From: Thermacetogenium sp. UBA4966 | GTDB taxonomy: Bacteria > Bacillota > DSM-12270 > Thermacetogeniales > Thermacetogeniaceae | DNA: 33,047 bases | Reading direction: 5' to 3' | Assembly: GCA_002397275.1 (NCBI GenBank) | Contig: DHAA01000075.1 | Location: 1 to 33,047, forward strand | In this document: positions 1-6,779 of the stretch, one piece after another | How the letters are laid out: each line of letters begins with the position of its first letter | Numbering within the stretch: the first letter of the stretch is position 1 | Made by a program: the position numbers and the translations under genes | The notes under the pieces: model-generated | What the model saw: the letters and a program-made list of their open reading frames with translations, nothing else | Told to the model about the DNA's origin: nothing | The model's database searches: none

Positions 1-14
1 TGTCAAACTATCAA

Positions 15-204
15 ATATCCTGCTGCCTGAATTCGGCCCTCCTTTTGCTTCTAAATGGATTAATTATTCATCATACCCTCTATTGCATAATATATCTTAT
101 TTTTACTCCATTTTATTATATTACATCTATTTGTCATAATATTATATATCCTGCTGTTTGAATTCTCTTTTTGCTTCTAAACCGACCTAATTATTGACTC
201 ATCT
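15..204. repeat. Imperfect direct repeat, two copies of about 59 bases
   Basis: Copy one (about 15-73) and copy two (about 146-204) both start with ATATCCTGCTG, then share TGAATTC, then TTTTGCTTCTAAA, and end in TAATTATT followed by CAT. The internal spacers differ by a few bases. It could be a double regulator site or the relic of a small duplication. No gene lies between the copies. Confidence 0.5.
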
Positions 205-303
205 TTCCCAGGAACAAACAGCAAGCCGTTCCTTGATGCCCTAGACAAACTATCCGTACTCGCCGCTAATGAAACACTTGAAACATTCTGTTTATTTGTT
301 TAT

Positions 304-331
304 TTGCTTTTTTATCCCATCCGGATATACT
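304..331 (+). promoter_or_regulatory. Possible sigma-A promoter for the macrodomain gene cluster
   Basis: TTGCTT at 304-309 and TATACT at 326-331 are 16 bases apart, upstream of a same-strand gene run starting at 463. The -10 matches consensus at five of six positions and the -35 at four of six. The leader would be about 125 bases. AT-rich surroundings make chance matches likely. Confidence 0.3.
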
Positions 332-462
332 TATAAACAGAAACCTCTACCGCTAAAACAGCACATTCTTTACGGTGAAGCGTCATCATCATTATAATTG
401 TTCAGAATAATCTCTTTGCCTTTCGGGAAGGACAGAAAGAGTGAATGAAAGGATGTGTCGTC

Positions 463-975
463 ATGAGCTTTCAGGTTATCAAAGGGGACATCACGACCTG
501 CGCGGTGGATGCCATCGTCAACGCGGCCAACACCTCACTGCTAGGCGGCGGCGGTGTGGACGGCGCTATCCATCGGGCAGCCGGTCCGGATCTGCTGAAA
601 GAGTGCCGGACACTGCATGGCTGTCAAACCGGTCAGGCCAAGATCACCGCCGGTTACAATCTGCCGGCGAAGCATGTTATTCATACACCCGGCCCTGTCT
701 GGCAAGGCGGGGATCAGAACGAGCCCGGGCTTCTTGCCTCCTGTTACCGCAGCTGCCTGCGGCTGGCAGAGGAAAACGGCTGCCGTACCGTAGCCTTTCC
801 CTCAATCAGTACAGGCGTCTATCACTTTCCTCTGGAGCAGGCCGCGGCTATAGCCGTCAAAGAAATCCTGGCCTTTCTGGAAGATTCCAATGTTGTCCGC
901 GAGGTAACGATGGTCTGCTTTGATGATAAGACAAAGGCGGCCTACGACGCCGCCCTGCAGAAGAAATCTTCATGA
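463..975 (+). CDS. Macrodomain protein (O-acetyl-ADP-ribose deacetylase-like)
   Basis: A 170-residue single macrodomain of the YmdB/AF1521 type, expected to bind ADP-ribose and remove O-acetyl or protein-linked ADP-ribose in the cytoplasm. The first conserved loop is clear: D9, then VDAIVNAAN at 15-23 and the glycine-rich LLGGGGVDGAIH at 26-37. The second phosphate loop FPSISTGVYHFP follows later, as does the HTPGPVW strand. I place the start at 463 because AAAGGA at 448-453 sits at good spacing from this ATG and the family usually begins just before the QVIKGDIT strand. An ATG at 445 would add six residues. It opens a same-strand run of small enzymes. The substrate is inferred from the family only. 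Confidence 0.9.
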   Translation: MSFQVIKGDITTCAVDAIVNAANTSLLGGGGVDGAIHRAAGPDLLKECRTLHGCQTGQAKITAGYNLPAKHVIHTPGPVWQGGDQNEPGLLASCYRSCLRLAEENGCRTVAFPSISTGVYHFPLEQAAAIAVKEILAFLEDSNVVREVTMVCFDDKTKAAYDAALQKKSS

Positions 976-1122
976 TCCCGGTATCGCTGTCAGCTTTGAG
1001 AGGCGCAGAAATATAGTTATTGCCTGCGTGCTCTATGTTTACAGCTGTGCCGTTTACTATGCCTCCAACGAGCGTCACGACCAGGAAAAACTTAAATGGT
1101 GGAATTGGAAGGACTGAGTGAG

Positions 1123-1761
1123 ATGAGCGATAAGCTGGACTACAAGAAGGAATACAAAGACTTGTATCTGCCGGGGAAGAAACCGGTAAAAATCGTCGTG
1201 CCCCCCTTGCGCTTTATTATGGTCGACGGCAGGGGCGACCCCAACGAGGAGGACGGCGCCTACAAAAGAGTCGTCGGGCTGCTCTACGCCCTCTCCTATA
1301 CCATCAAGATGTGCAAAATGGGTAGTTTCAAGCCGCAGGGCTATTTTGAGTATGTCGTACCGCCGCTGGAGGGGCTCTGGTGGATGGAGGGCATCAGAGG
1401 CGTTGATTACTCCCGCAAAAGTGATTTCCACTGGGTGTCCATGATCCGGCAACCGGAATTCGTGACGCCGGAAGTTTTTGCTTGGGCTTGCAGCGAGCTA
1501 GAGAGAAAAAAGGGCATTGACCCTTCTCCCGCCCGGCTGGAAACGCTGGACGAAGGGCTGTGCGTCCAGTGCATGCACAGCGGCCCCTATGACGACGAGC
1601 CGCTTACAGTGGCCAAAATCGAGGCGTTCATTGAGGAAAACGGCCTGATCAACGATATCGGCGACACACGCCGCCACCATGAGATCTATCTGTCTGATCC
1701 GCGCAAATGCAACCCGGCAAAGATGAAAACGGTACTGCGCATACCGGTAAGGGAGTCATAA
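1123..1761 (+). CDS. GyrI-like small-molecule-binding domain protein
   Basis: A 212-residue protein of the GyrI-like group (COG4832 type), recognised by its N-terminal DYKKEYKDLYLP, the following PPLRFIMVDGRGDPN strand and turn, the YALSYTIKM helix and the C-terminal histidine-rich HHEIYLSDPRKCNP. This fold is also the effector domain of BmrR/SoxS-type regulators, but no DNA-binding domain is present, so it probably binds or hydrolyses a small hydrophobic molecule. The ATG at 1123 is preferred over one at 1096 because GGAAGGA at 1107-1113 is spaced nine bases from it. The gene ends two bases before the next start, so the two are probably cotranscribed. Confidence 0.85.
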   Translation: MSDKLDYKKEYKDLYLPGKKPVKIVVPPLRFIMVDGRGDPNEEDGAYKRVVGLLYALSYTIKMCKMGSFKPQGYFEYVVPPLEGLWWMEGIRGVDYSRKSDFHWVSMIRQPEFVTPEVFAWACSELERKKGIDPSPARLETLDEGLCVQCMHSGPYDDEPLTVAKIEAFIEENGLINDIGDTRRHHEIYLSDPRKCNPAKMKTVLRIPVRES

Positions 1762-1763
1762 CG

Positions 1764-2018
1764 ATGGGAGAACTGCAAAGCCTGCCGAACATTGGCGAAA
1801 AACTGGAGCATCAGCTCCATAAGGCCGGAATCGACACGATAGAAGAGCTGAAACGAACAGGAAGCCGTGAGGCATGGCTGCGCATCCTGGCCTTCGACCC
1901 CTCCGCTTGCATCATGCGCCTGTCGGCGCTGGAGGGAGCGATCCAGGGCGTACGCTGGCATAGACTCAATCCGGAAATGAAGGCCGAGCTCAAGGCCTTT
2001 TATCATCAGCATAAATAA
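1764..2018 (+). CDS. TfoX/Sxy C-terminal domain protein
   Basis: An 84-residue stand-alone TfoX C-terminal domain, which carries a helix-hairpin-helix-like segment. The family pattern is clear: LPNIGEKLEHQLHKAGI near residues 6-22, then EELK, the DPSACIMRLSALEGAIQG block and a C-terminal LKAFYHQHK. TfoX/Sxy is a competence regulator in Proteobacteria, but the short C-terminal-only forms in Firmicutes have no established role. AAGGGA at 1749-1754 precedes the ATG. The two-base gap to the upstream gene suggests translational coupling. Confidence 0.9.
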   Translation: MGELQSLPNIGEKLEHQLHKAGIDTIEELKRTGSREAWLRILAFDPSACIMRLSALEGAIQGVRWHRLNPEMKAELKAFYHQHK

Positions 2019-2029
2019 GGAGAAAGCAA

Positions 2030-2509
2030 ATGAAACTCGAATACAAGCTGCCGCTGCTGGCTGTGAAAGACATAGATGTGTCCAAAAGATTTTACGGTGG
2101 GCTGTTTGGCCAAACGGTGGCAATGGATTAGGGCTGGAACGTCACCTTCTCCGGAGAATTCGCCATTCAGCAGGAGTTCGCGTGGCTCTGTGACCTGCCA
2201 AAGGAATCGGTCGTAAAACGTTCCCACAACATGGAGCTCTACTTCGAGGTTGACGATTTCGACGCCTTCCTGGAAAGGCTTGCTGCCTTCGATGCAGAGC
2301 AGGTGCATCAGCCAAAGGCACACGACTGGAAGCAGCGCGTTGTACGCATCTACGACCCGGATGGGCACATCATCGAGATCGGCGAGAGCATGGCAGTCAT
2401 AGCCAGACGCTTCCTCGCTCAGGGCAAAACGCTCGAAGAAACGGCAGCACTCATTCAGCATCCGATTGAATTTGTTATTGCTAGCAATAGCAAGGAGGGG
2501 AAAATATGA
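2030..2509 (+). pseudogene. VOC (glyoxalase-fold) protein broken by an in-frame TAG
   Basis: The frame opens at ATG 2030 after AAGGAG and encodes a VOC-superfamily protein starting MKLEYKLPLLAVKDIDVSKRF, the typical first beta-alpha-beta unit. It is cut at codon 34 by TAG (2129-2131). The same frame then continues without error to the TGA at 2507-2509 (159 codons plus stop in all). The downstream part keeps GWNVTFSGEFAIQQ, MELYFEVDDFDAF and IYDPDGHIIEIGE, where metal or substrate ligands usually lie. A single point change therefore separates it from an intact gene. Its stop overlaps the next start. It could be a recent null mutation or a sequencing error. TAG is an ordinary stop elsewhere in this window. 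Confidence 0.8.
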
Positions 2510-2859
2510 TGTTATTTGTCTGCTATCCGAAATGCAAAACCTGTCAGAAGGCGCGGGCGTGGCTGGATGAAAACGGCGCCGCTTATACTTTCCGCGACAT
2601 CAAGCTGAATAACCCGTCGGAAACTGAACTGCGGCGGTGGCACGCGATAAGCGGCCTGCCGCTGAAGCGCTTCTTCAACACCAGCGGCCTTCAATATAAA
2701 GCTCTGGCCCTCAAGGATAAGCTCCCCGCCATGAACGAGGACGAGCAGTTTGCCCTTCTGGCCGGGGACGGCATGCTGGTCAAGCGCCCCATCCTTGTGG
2801 GCGACGGCTTTGTGCTGGTTGGCTTTAAACAGGAGGAGTGGGAGGCTAAACTTCGGTAA
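2506..2859 (+). CDS. ArsC/Spx-family thioredoxin-fold protein
   Basis: A 117-residue protein of the arsenate reductase (glutaredoxin-like) / Spx / MgsR family. It starts with a strand leading to the redox motif C-K-T-C at residues 10-13, followed by ARAWLDENGAAYTFRDIK, and near the C terminus has VKRPILVGDGFVLVGF, the conserved cis-proline/arginine region. It may be a thiol oxidoreductase or a redox-responsive regulator. The C-x-x-C form resembles Spx-like members more than classical arsenate reductase. A second ATG at 2509 is better spaced from AAGGAGGGG (2492-2500), so the true start may be one codon later. It overlaps the stop of the VOC gene. Confidence 0.85.
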   Translation: MMLFVCYPKCKTCQKARAWLDENGAAYTFRDIKLNNPSETELRRWHAISGLPLKRFFNTSGLQYKALALKDKLPAMNEDEQFALLAGDGMLVKRPILVGDGFVLVGFKQEEWEAKLR

Positions 2860-2982
2860 CATAACCTGCCATAAAGACGTATTCCCAGCAATAGCGCTTG
2901 CAGACATCCCCCGTATCTCTGAAACAGCGGTTACGGTTACAGACATGCTCAAAAGCCATATTTAAAACAGAAAGAGGACAAC

Positions 2983-3486
2983 ATGAGCTACGAAAGAGTA
3001 AAACAGTATTTTGAAGAACATAACATACCAAACAAGATAATATTATTGAGCGAAAGCAGTGCCACAGTGGAACTGGCCGCCGGTGCTTTGGGAAGGGAAC
3101 CGGGAGAGATCGCCAAATCCCTGGCCTTGAAGCTGAAGGACGGAAGGGTGATCATATTGGTCGTGTGCGGAACGGCAAGAATCGATAACCGCAGGTATAA
3201 AGACACCTTCGGTTGCAAGGCGCGCATGCTTTCCCCTGAAGAAACGATCTCCGCCACCGGCCATCCGGTTGGAGGGGTATGCCCCTTTGCCCTGCCGAAA
3301 GGGGTCAAAATATACCTGGATGAATCGCTGAGAAGATACGCCGAGGTATACCCTGCCGCGGGCGCCGGAAACACAGCAGTGAGATTTACCATAGAAGAAT
3401 TGGAAGCCGCTACAAAAGGAACCTGGGTCCGTGTGACACATGACCAAGCCGCGCCGCGGCAATCTTCAAAAGCGGAAAGAATGTGA
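2983..3486 (+). CDS. YbaK/ProX-type aminoacyl-tRNA deacylase family protein
   Basis: A 167-residue member of the YbaK / aminoacyl-tRNA editing domain family, which hydrolyses mischarged tRNAs such as Cys-tRNA(Pro). Family features are the N-terminal helix SYERVKQYFEEHN, the EIAKSLALKLKDGRVIILVVCGTARIDNRRYK block with the conserved lysine, and the loop ATGHPVGGVCPFALP, which is nearly diagnostic. AAGAGGA lies a few bases upstream of the ATG. A 123-base gap separates it from the preceding gene, so it may have its own promoter. Exact tRNA specificity cannot be read from sequence. tRNA-Ser lies downstream on the same strand. Confidence 0.9.
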   Translation: MSYERVKQYFEEHNIPNKIILLSESSATVELAAGALGREPGEIAKSLALKLKDGRVIILVVCGTARIDNRRYKDTFGCKARMLSPEETISATGHPVGGVCPFALPKGVKIYLDESLRRYAEVYPAAGAGNTAVRFTIEELEAATKGTWVRVTHDQAAPRQSSKAERM

Positions 3487-3528
3487 CCACGTTAAATAGG
3501 ATCCGGATCTGCCATAAGCTGGATCGAT

Positions 3529-3558
3529 TTGAACGTATCCCATGAAATATGATAGAAT
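3529..3558 (+). promoter_or_regulatory. Probable tRNA-Ser promoter
   Basis: TTGAAC (3529-3534) and TAGAAT (3553-3558) are separated by 18 bases, about 55 bases upstream of the mature tRNA start. This is a suitable layout for a tRNA precursor with a 5' leader. Confidence 0.4.
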
Positions 3559-3613
3559 AAAGAGCGTTCTCCATAGATGTGCTAAGATGTCTAATAGGTA
3601 AGCATTGATACAC

Positions 3614-3703
3614 GGAGGGTTGTCCGAGCGGTTGAAGGAGCTGGTCTCGAAAACCAGTGTACATGTATGTGTACCTAGGGTTCGAATCCCTAACCCTCCG
3701 CCA
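3614..3703 (+). tRNA. tRNA-Ser (anticodon CGA), CCA encoded
   Basis: The acceptor arms GGAGGGT and ACCCTCC pair perfectly, followed by discriminator G and an encoded CCA (3701-3703). The anticodon stem CTGGT/ACCAG (3641-3645, 3653-3657) closes a seven-base loop CTCGAAA with anticodon CGA at 3648-3650, reading UCG. A long variable arm typical of class II serine tRNAs spans about 3658-3674, and the T arm has GGTTCGAATCC. The fold is complete with no mismatch in the main stems. Confidence 0.97.
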
Positions 3704-3708
3704 CGATG

Positions 3709-3769
3709 AACGACGGTATGAGTTCTGGACATTTTTTCTGGAATGTACAGATTTATACCGTCGTTTTGT
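3709..3769 (+). terminator. Nested hairpin after tRNA-Ser, probable terminator
   Basis: An 11-base perfect inverted repeat, AACGACGGTAT (3709-3719) and ATACCGTCGTT (3755-3765), starts six bases after the tRNA CCA and is followed by TTTTGTA. Inside the 35-base loop lies a second stem, CTGGACATT against AATGTACAG, with one mismatch. The simplest reading is a long rho-independent terminator for the tRNA. The two-tier structure is larger than most, so a small structured RNA or a palindromic mobile repeat is also possible. Confidence 0.55.
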
Positions 3770-3904
3770 ATATTCAATCCCTGTATTTATGCGGCTTGAG
3801 CATTTTTGGGGCGCTTTACTGCTTTATTCGGCATATCAGCACTGCCCGACTTTGGCAAAAGAGGTACGTAGCATTTTCAAAGACAGTATCTCTTGTTACT
3901 TCTA

Positions 3905-3933
3905 TTGACATAAAACGACTACTTTTTTACAAT
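3905..3933 (+). promoter_or_regulatory. Near-consensus promoter for the kinase-like/protease pair
   Basis: TTGACA (3905-3910), a 17-base spacer and TACAAT (3928-3933) give 11 of 12 consensus positions. Transcription should begin near 3940, leaving a leader of only 10 to 16 bases before the candidate ATGs at 3950 and 3956. No operator palindrome is obvious, so the pair may be constitutively expressed. Confidence 0.7.
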
Positions 3934-3949
3934 AGTAGCAAAGGCAGTG

Positions 3950-4864
3950 ATGACAATGGAATCTGAAAAATGGAAAGCGAGCATAATCGAACGAGCCATG
4001 CGCCGGGAACGCATAGCTGATAAGGCTATAGAGAACAGCCCCAAACCACTGTTATCGTCACCGGATGTCGTACAGACCGTTGACTTTGTTTTTTCATCCA
4101 TTAAGCCGCTGAACCGCATTGGAGACAGCGGCCCACTGCTTCTTGCGAAGTGGAAGCCCGACCGCTCACGGCGTTATCTTGTTAAGCACGCCTATACCGA
4201 CTGCGCTGCCAATGAATTTGTCTATACCAAATTGGTGCAGGCAATGGGGACAAAGATGCCCGATGTAGTGCTGTTTCAACTTTCCGAGGGTGAAAAGAGG
4301 AACTATTTCAAAACGGAATATATCATTGGGCTAAAGTATCTAGATTTAGAAATCGAGGCCCCTTCGTATCAGCAAATTCGGGAGCGAGCCATCAATTGGG
4401 ATGATTACTTTCGATTCCGCGCCATCTATGAGATGTTCTGCGAGGGAGACTCCTTTGAAACGCCGTTGGCTAAAGATGGATATATCTACCGGGTGGATAC
4501 AACGGATGCTTTTATCCTGCATGATGCACAGCTCGCCTGTGCAGGGATCAATATAAATATAGATGGGCAAAACGCGAAAACAAATATCAAGCAGTATGCA
4601 CTAAGCTTTCCGTATCACACGTGCTGGGAGTATCGCAATTTTGATAAACAGCTTCAATCATATATTGAACGATATGGGAACGAATGTGTAGATCCATATC
4701 TAGAGCCATTTTCCCGCATACAAGAGATACCATGTGATTATATCGACGACTTTCTGAATACTCTCTGCTATTTCTATCCAGACTTCATCGGTGATTATTT
4801 TAAATTGTTCATCGCAGCGCTGCAAAAGAAGTCGAACGAATATCTAAAGACAAGAAAATTGTAA
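3950..4864 (+). CDS. Divergent HipA-like kinase-fold protein, function unknown
   Basis: A 304-residue cytoplasmic protein with no signal peptide or membrane segment. Residues 73-110 look like the N lobe of HipA-type kinases: RRYLVKH with a candidate ATP-binding lysine at 79, then an acidic residue in ANEFVYTKLVQAMG (E89) and the MPDVVLFQ strand. The C lobe is unusual. Where HipA has an N-x-D-x-H-x-x-N catalytic loop, this protein has EMFCEGDSFE (about 161-170), followed by DTTDAF (183-188), which could supply metal-binding aspartates. It may be a noncanonical kinase or a pseudokinase. Start choice is open: ATG 3950 or 3956, with weak AAAGG at 3940-3944. It is followed after 17 bases by a metalloprotease gene on the same transcript. 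Codon use is more AT-rich than the genes before tRNA-Ser, which suggests horizontal acquisition. Confidence 0.5.
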   Translation: MTMESEKWKASIIERAMRRERIADKAIENSPKPLLSSPDVVQTVDFVFSSIKPLNRIGDSGPLLLAKWKPDRSRRYLVKHAYTDCAANEFVYTKLVQAMGTKMPDVVLFQLSEGEKRNYFKTEYIIGLKYLDLEIEAPSYQQIRERAINWDDYFRFRAIYEMFCEGDSFETPLAKDGYIYRVDTTDAFILHDAQLACAGININIDGQNAKTNIKQYALSFPYHTCWEYRNFDKQLQSYIERYGNECVDPYLEPFSRIQEIPCDYIDDFLNTLCYFYPDFIGDYFKLFIAALQKKSNEYLKTRKL

Positions 4865-4881
4865 GTATTTGGAGGTGCACA

Positions 4882-5721
4882 TTGGATATCTACGAAATAA
4901 TAAACGAGGCGATTCAGAGCAAAGACCTATTATATAGTGGGCAAAAACTGATTGAATTTTCTGATGCCGCATATAAAGCCAAAAACAGAGCGACTTTGGT
5001 AAAATACTTCTATCAACATCTCATTGAATGGGGATTATTGGACTACGCTTTTGATGACATATCGTGGAACAGTAAAAAACACTATTTTATTTGCGATGAA
5101 CTAAAAGCAAAAGGTATGTTTATGGCTTTATCGCTTCCGTCAGGGAAGACTCCTGTTAAATCACTCAAGGATATTAGAACTTTCGGAGAACGTATCTTAG
5201 CGCACTATATGAAACCAGGTATCTCGAGAGCTTCTTTAGAGAGCATCCTGCAGTATCTGGATGAGGAGTATTCTTTTCTATCTAAAGTGTTTTCTAAACA
5301 AAAGGCAGCTTTTATCTTAATGCCCTACAGCCACAAGGACTATAACAGCGAATGTCTAATTGTCGGTGCTGGAGAAAATGTTGTGCAACACTTTTTTGTC
5401 TATCACATGCGGGAAAAAGGCGAAACAGCGCCGAATCCGGAGGCCGTAATATTCCATGAATTAGGGCATGCCATGCATGCACGTTGTTATGGAAATATCG
5501 CTCAGGTCCCGGAAAATATACTTTGTGTGTTGCAGGAAATATGTTTTCCTAGGATCAAACAGCTCAGCGCAGCCGACCAGTGTGAAGTATTTGCTGATAT
5601 CTTAAGTATGGGGCTTATGTATCAAACACCTTTTGAAAAGTATGATTTGTTTCAGCAGATTCACCCGGATATTAAAGCAGCCTTTAAGCTAATTGTAGAA
5701 AAGTTGTTGTCAAGATTATAA
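4882..5721 (+). CDS. Gluzincin-type metalloprotease of unknown family
   Basis: A 279-residue soluble protein with a zinc-protease signature. HELGH at 192-196 supplies two histidine ligands and the catalytic glutamate. CEVFADIL at 234-241 offers E235 as third ligand, as in gluzincins. The N-terminal 180 residues are mostly helical and match no family I know. The start is TTG at 4882, chosen because GGAGGT at 4871-4876 is ideally spaced and no ATG is near. It is coupled to the kinase-like gene 17 bases upstream. The protease could cleave a partner, the kinase-like protein or a host regulator, but no substrate is evident. Oligopeptidase-like (M3) or ImmA-like relationships are alternatives. It ends at a hairpin shared with the opposing gene. 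Confidence 0.6.
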   Translation: MDIYEIINEAIQSKDLLYSGQKLIEFSDAAYKAKNRATLVKYFYQHLIEWGLLDYAFDDISWNSKKHYFICDELKAKGMFMALSLPSGKTPVKSLKDIRTFGERILAHYMKPGISRASLESILQYLDEEYSFLSKVFSKQKAAFILMPYSHKDYNSECLIVGAGENVVQHFFVYHMREKGETAPNPEAVIFHELGHAMHARCYGNIAQVPENILCVLQEICFPRIKQLSAADQCEVFADILSMGLMYQTPFEKYDLFQQIHPDIKAAFKLIVEKLLSRL

Positions 5722-5730
5722 TTATACATA

Positions 5731-5766
5731 ATCAGGGGCTGTGGAATTTGTGCTATAGCCCCTGAT
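5731..5766. terminator. 10-base inverted repeat between convergent genes
   Basis: ATCAGGGGCT (5731-5740) and AGCCCCTGAT (5757-5766) are perfect complements around a 16-base loop. The hairpin begins nine bases after the protease stop, and its right arm is the last coding part of the leftward recombinase-like gene. It probably acts as a bidirectional terminator, though neither side has a clean T run. Confidence 0.5.
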
Positions 5767-6091
5767 AGATATCAAATTTATGATCATAAATCGAATGGAT
5801 ATCGAGTTGAAGAACTTTTAACCTTTGAGGCATTTGGCCACGAAACAGACGGTTATAGTTCACAACCCAGATTGAGCCGATTTCGCTATTCGCGGCATCA
5901 TTCATAAGGCGCTTTAATCCCGGACGTTCCAAGGTATACCCCGGAAAACCAGTATCTTCATAGAACGCTGTGATCTCTATATTATGTTTTTGGGCATGAG
6001 CTTTCAGCCGACATTTTTGAGCGTTAAGTAGTTCCTGTGTATTCTCCGATGTAGGACCATCTACTCTGCAATAGGCTACAACCTTTTTCAT
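5753..6091 (-). CDS. Small serine-recombinase-like (resolvase N-domain) protein
   Basis: A 112-residue protein containing only a resolvase/invertase N-terminal catalytic domain: VVAYCRV at the N terminus, then FYEDTGFPGYTLERPGLKRLM, and WVVNYNRLFRG with the conserved arginines. No DNA-binding domain follows. At the position of the nucleophile (normally C-R-V-S) the sequence is C-R-V-D, encoded by GAT, so strand cleavage by the usual mechanism is doubtful unless a nearby serine in PTSENT takes over. Short forms like this are often annotated as recombinase family proteins. ATG 6091 is preferred over a TTG at 6097 because GAGGT (6101-6105) is nine bases away. It may be a remnant of the element that brought in the neighbouring genes. 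Confidence 0.65.
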   Translation of the reverse strand: MKKVVAYCRVDGPTSENTQELLNAQKCRLKAHAQKHNIEITAFYEDTGFPGYTLERPGLKRLMNDAANSEIGSIWVVNYNRLFRGQMPQRLKVLQLDIHSIYDHKFDIYQGL

Positions 6092-6385
6092 TCGCAAATC
6101 ACCTCGTTATCAGTAAATTGTATTGAGGGACTGGACGTTTTATGCAGGGAAAAACGAATCCACATTAATGCGAATTATACCAGGCATCTTTTATTACCTA
6201 ACTTCTCAGAAAAATCAGCGAATTTCGATAGGAAATTTTGGGCATGAATTAATGGACAATAATAGTTACCGTTTTCCTCTATGAAAAACTATTGCTTGAC
6301 ATAACCATACTTGGCGGGTGCAAAGGCTTTAAATATACGCAGCTCAACGGAGGACAGAGGTTTAAAACGCTACCGGCGCAGGCTT
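6092..6385. other. Gene-free stretch before the kinase fragment
   Basis: No supported gene. It is AT-rich to about 6300. A rightward frame of about 50 codons ending near 6411 exists but has no start codon with a ribosome site and no recognisable motif. Confidence 0.4.
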
Positions 6386-6779
6386 TTATTTTGGCAGGGT
6401 TACAGTAAACTTGCTGCCTTCACCCACACGGCTCTCCGCGGTTACCGTACCTCCGTGCGCGGTGACAATATCTTTGACAATGGCTAATCCCAACCCCGCT
6501 CCCCCTGTTGACCGGTTACGGGATTTTCGGAGCGATAGAATCGCTCCAATATAAACGGCAAATCAGCTTCAGCGATGCCTATGCCCTTGTCCTCAACTAT
6601 GATCTTTGCACTGCGCGGGGTATCCTGCACCTCAATCCGGATTTTCTTATCTCTTGTGGAATACTTGATCGCATTGGAAATGAGGTTATGCAACACCTGG
6701 CCTATCCGGTCACGGTCAACCGCTATTTCGCTGCTCCTGCCTTCAATCGTGATATCCGCGTGATAGCTCTTCGCTGTTA
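6386..6779 (-). pseudogene. 3' fragment of a sensor histidine kinase, frameshifted
   Basis: This is the ATP-binding (HATPase_c) end of a histidine kinase and is about 97-98 percent identical by eye to 14980-15374 of the intact kinase gene in this window, in the same orientation. It keeps HNLISNAIKYST, EDKGIGIAEADLPF and the final TLPK plus stop (here TAA, in the intact gene TGA). A T is missing at 6524-6527, where the intact gene has five Ts, so the frame breaks just after the F box. Homology stops abruptly at 6779, where the PIN gene begins its stop codon. The fragment has no start, dimerisation domain or membrane segments and is surely nonfunctional as a kinase. Confidence 0.9.

Larger units (their letters stand above)
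1..462. other. Gene-free AT-rich leader region
   Basis: I see no convincing coding frame here. The stretch is AT-rich, carries an imperfect long direct repeat (listed separately) and ends with a possible promoter and the ribosome site of the macrodomain gene. A short open frame around 193-336 could be the tail of a decayed gene, but it has no recognisable motif and is short enough to occur by chance. Confidence 0.5.

Noticed and set aside
2512..2952. Long minus-strand frames opposite known genes (for example 2512-2952, 9611-10090, 26621-27214 and 27464-28363)
   Set aside because: They lie antisense to genes with clear family motifs, have no ribosome sites, and are expected from GC-biased third codon positions.
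3614..3703. tRNA-Ser 3' end as an integration attachment site
   Set aside because: I found no second copy of the tRNA 3' end in the window and no tyrosine integrase next to it. The nearby recombinase-like protein is a serine-type domain without its serine.
6296..6324. TTGACA at 6296-6301 as a rightward promoter
   Set aside because: The -10 at the right distance is only TGCAAA and no rightward gene follows; the downstream DNA is the leftward kinase fragment.
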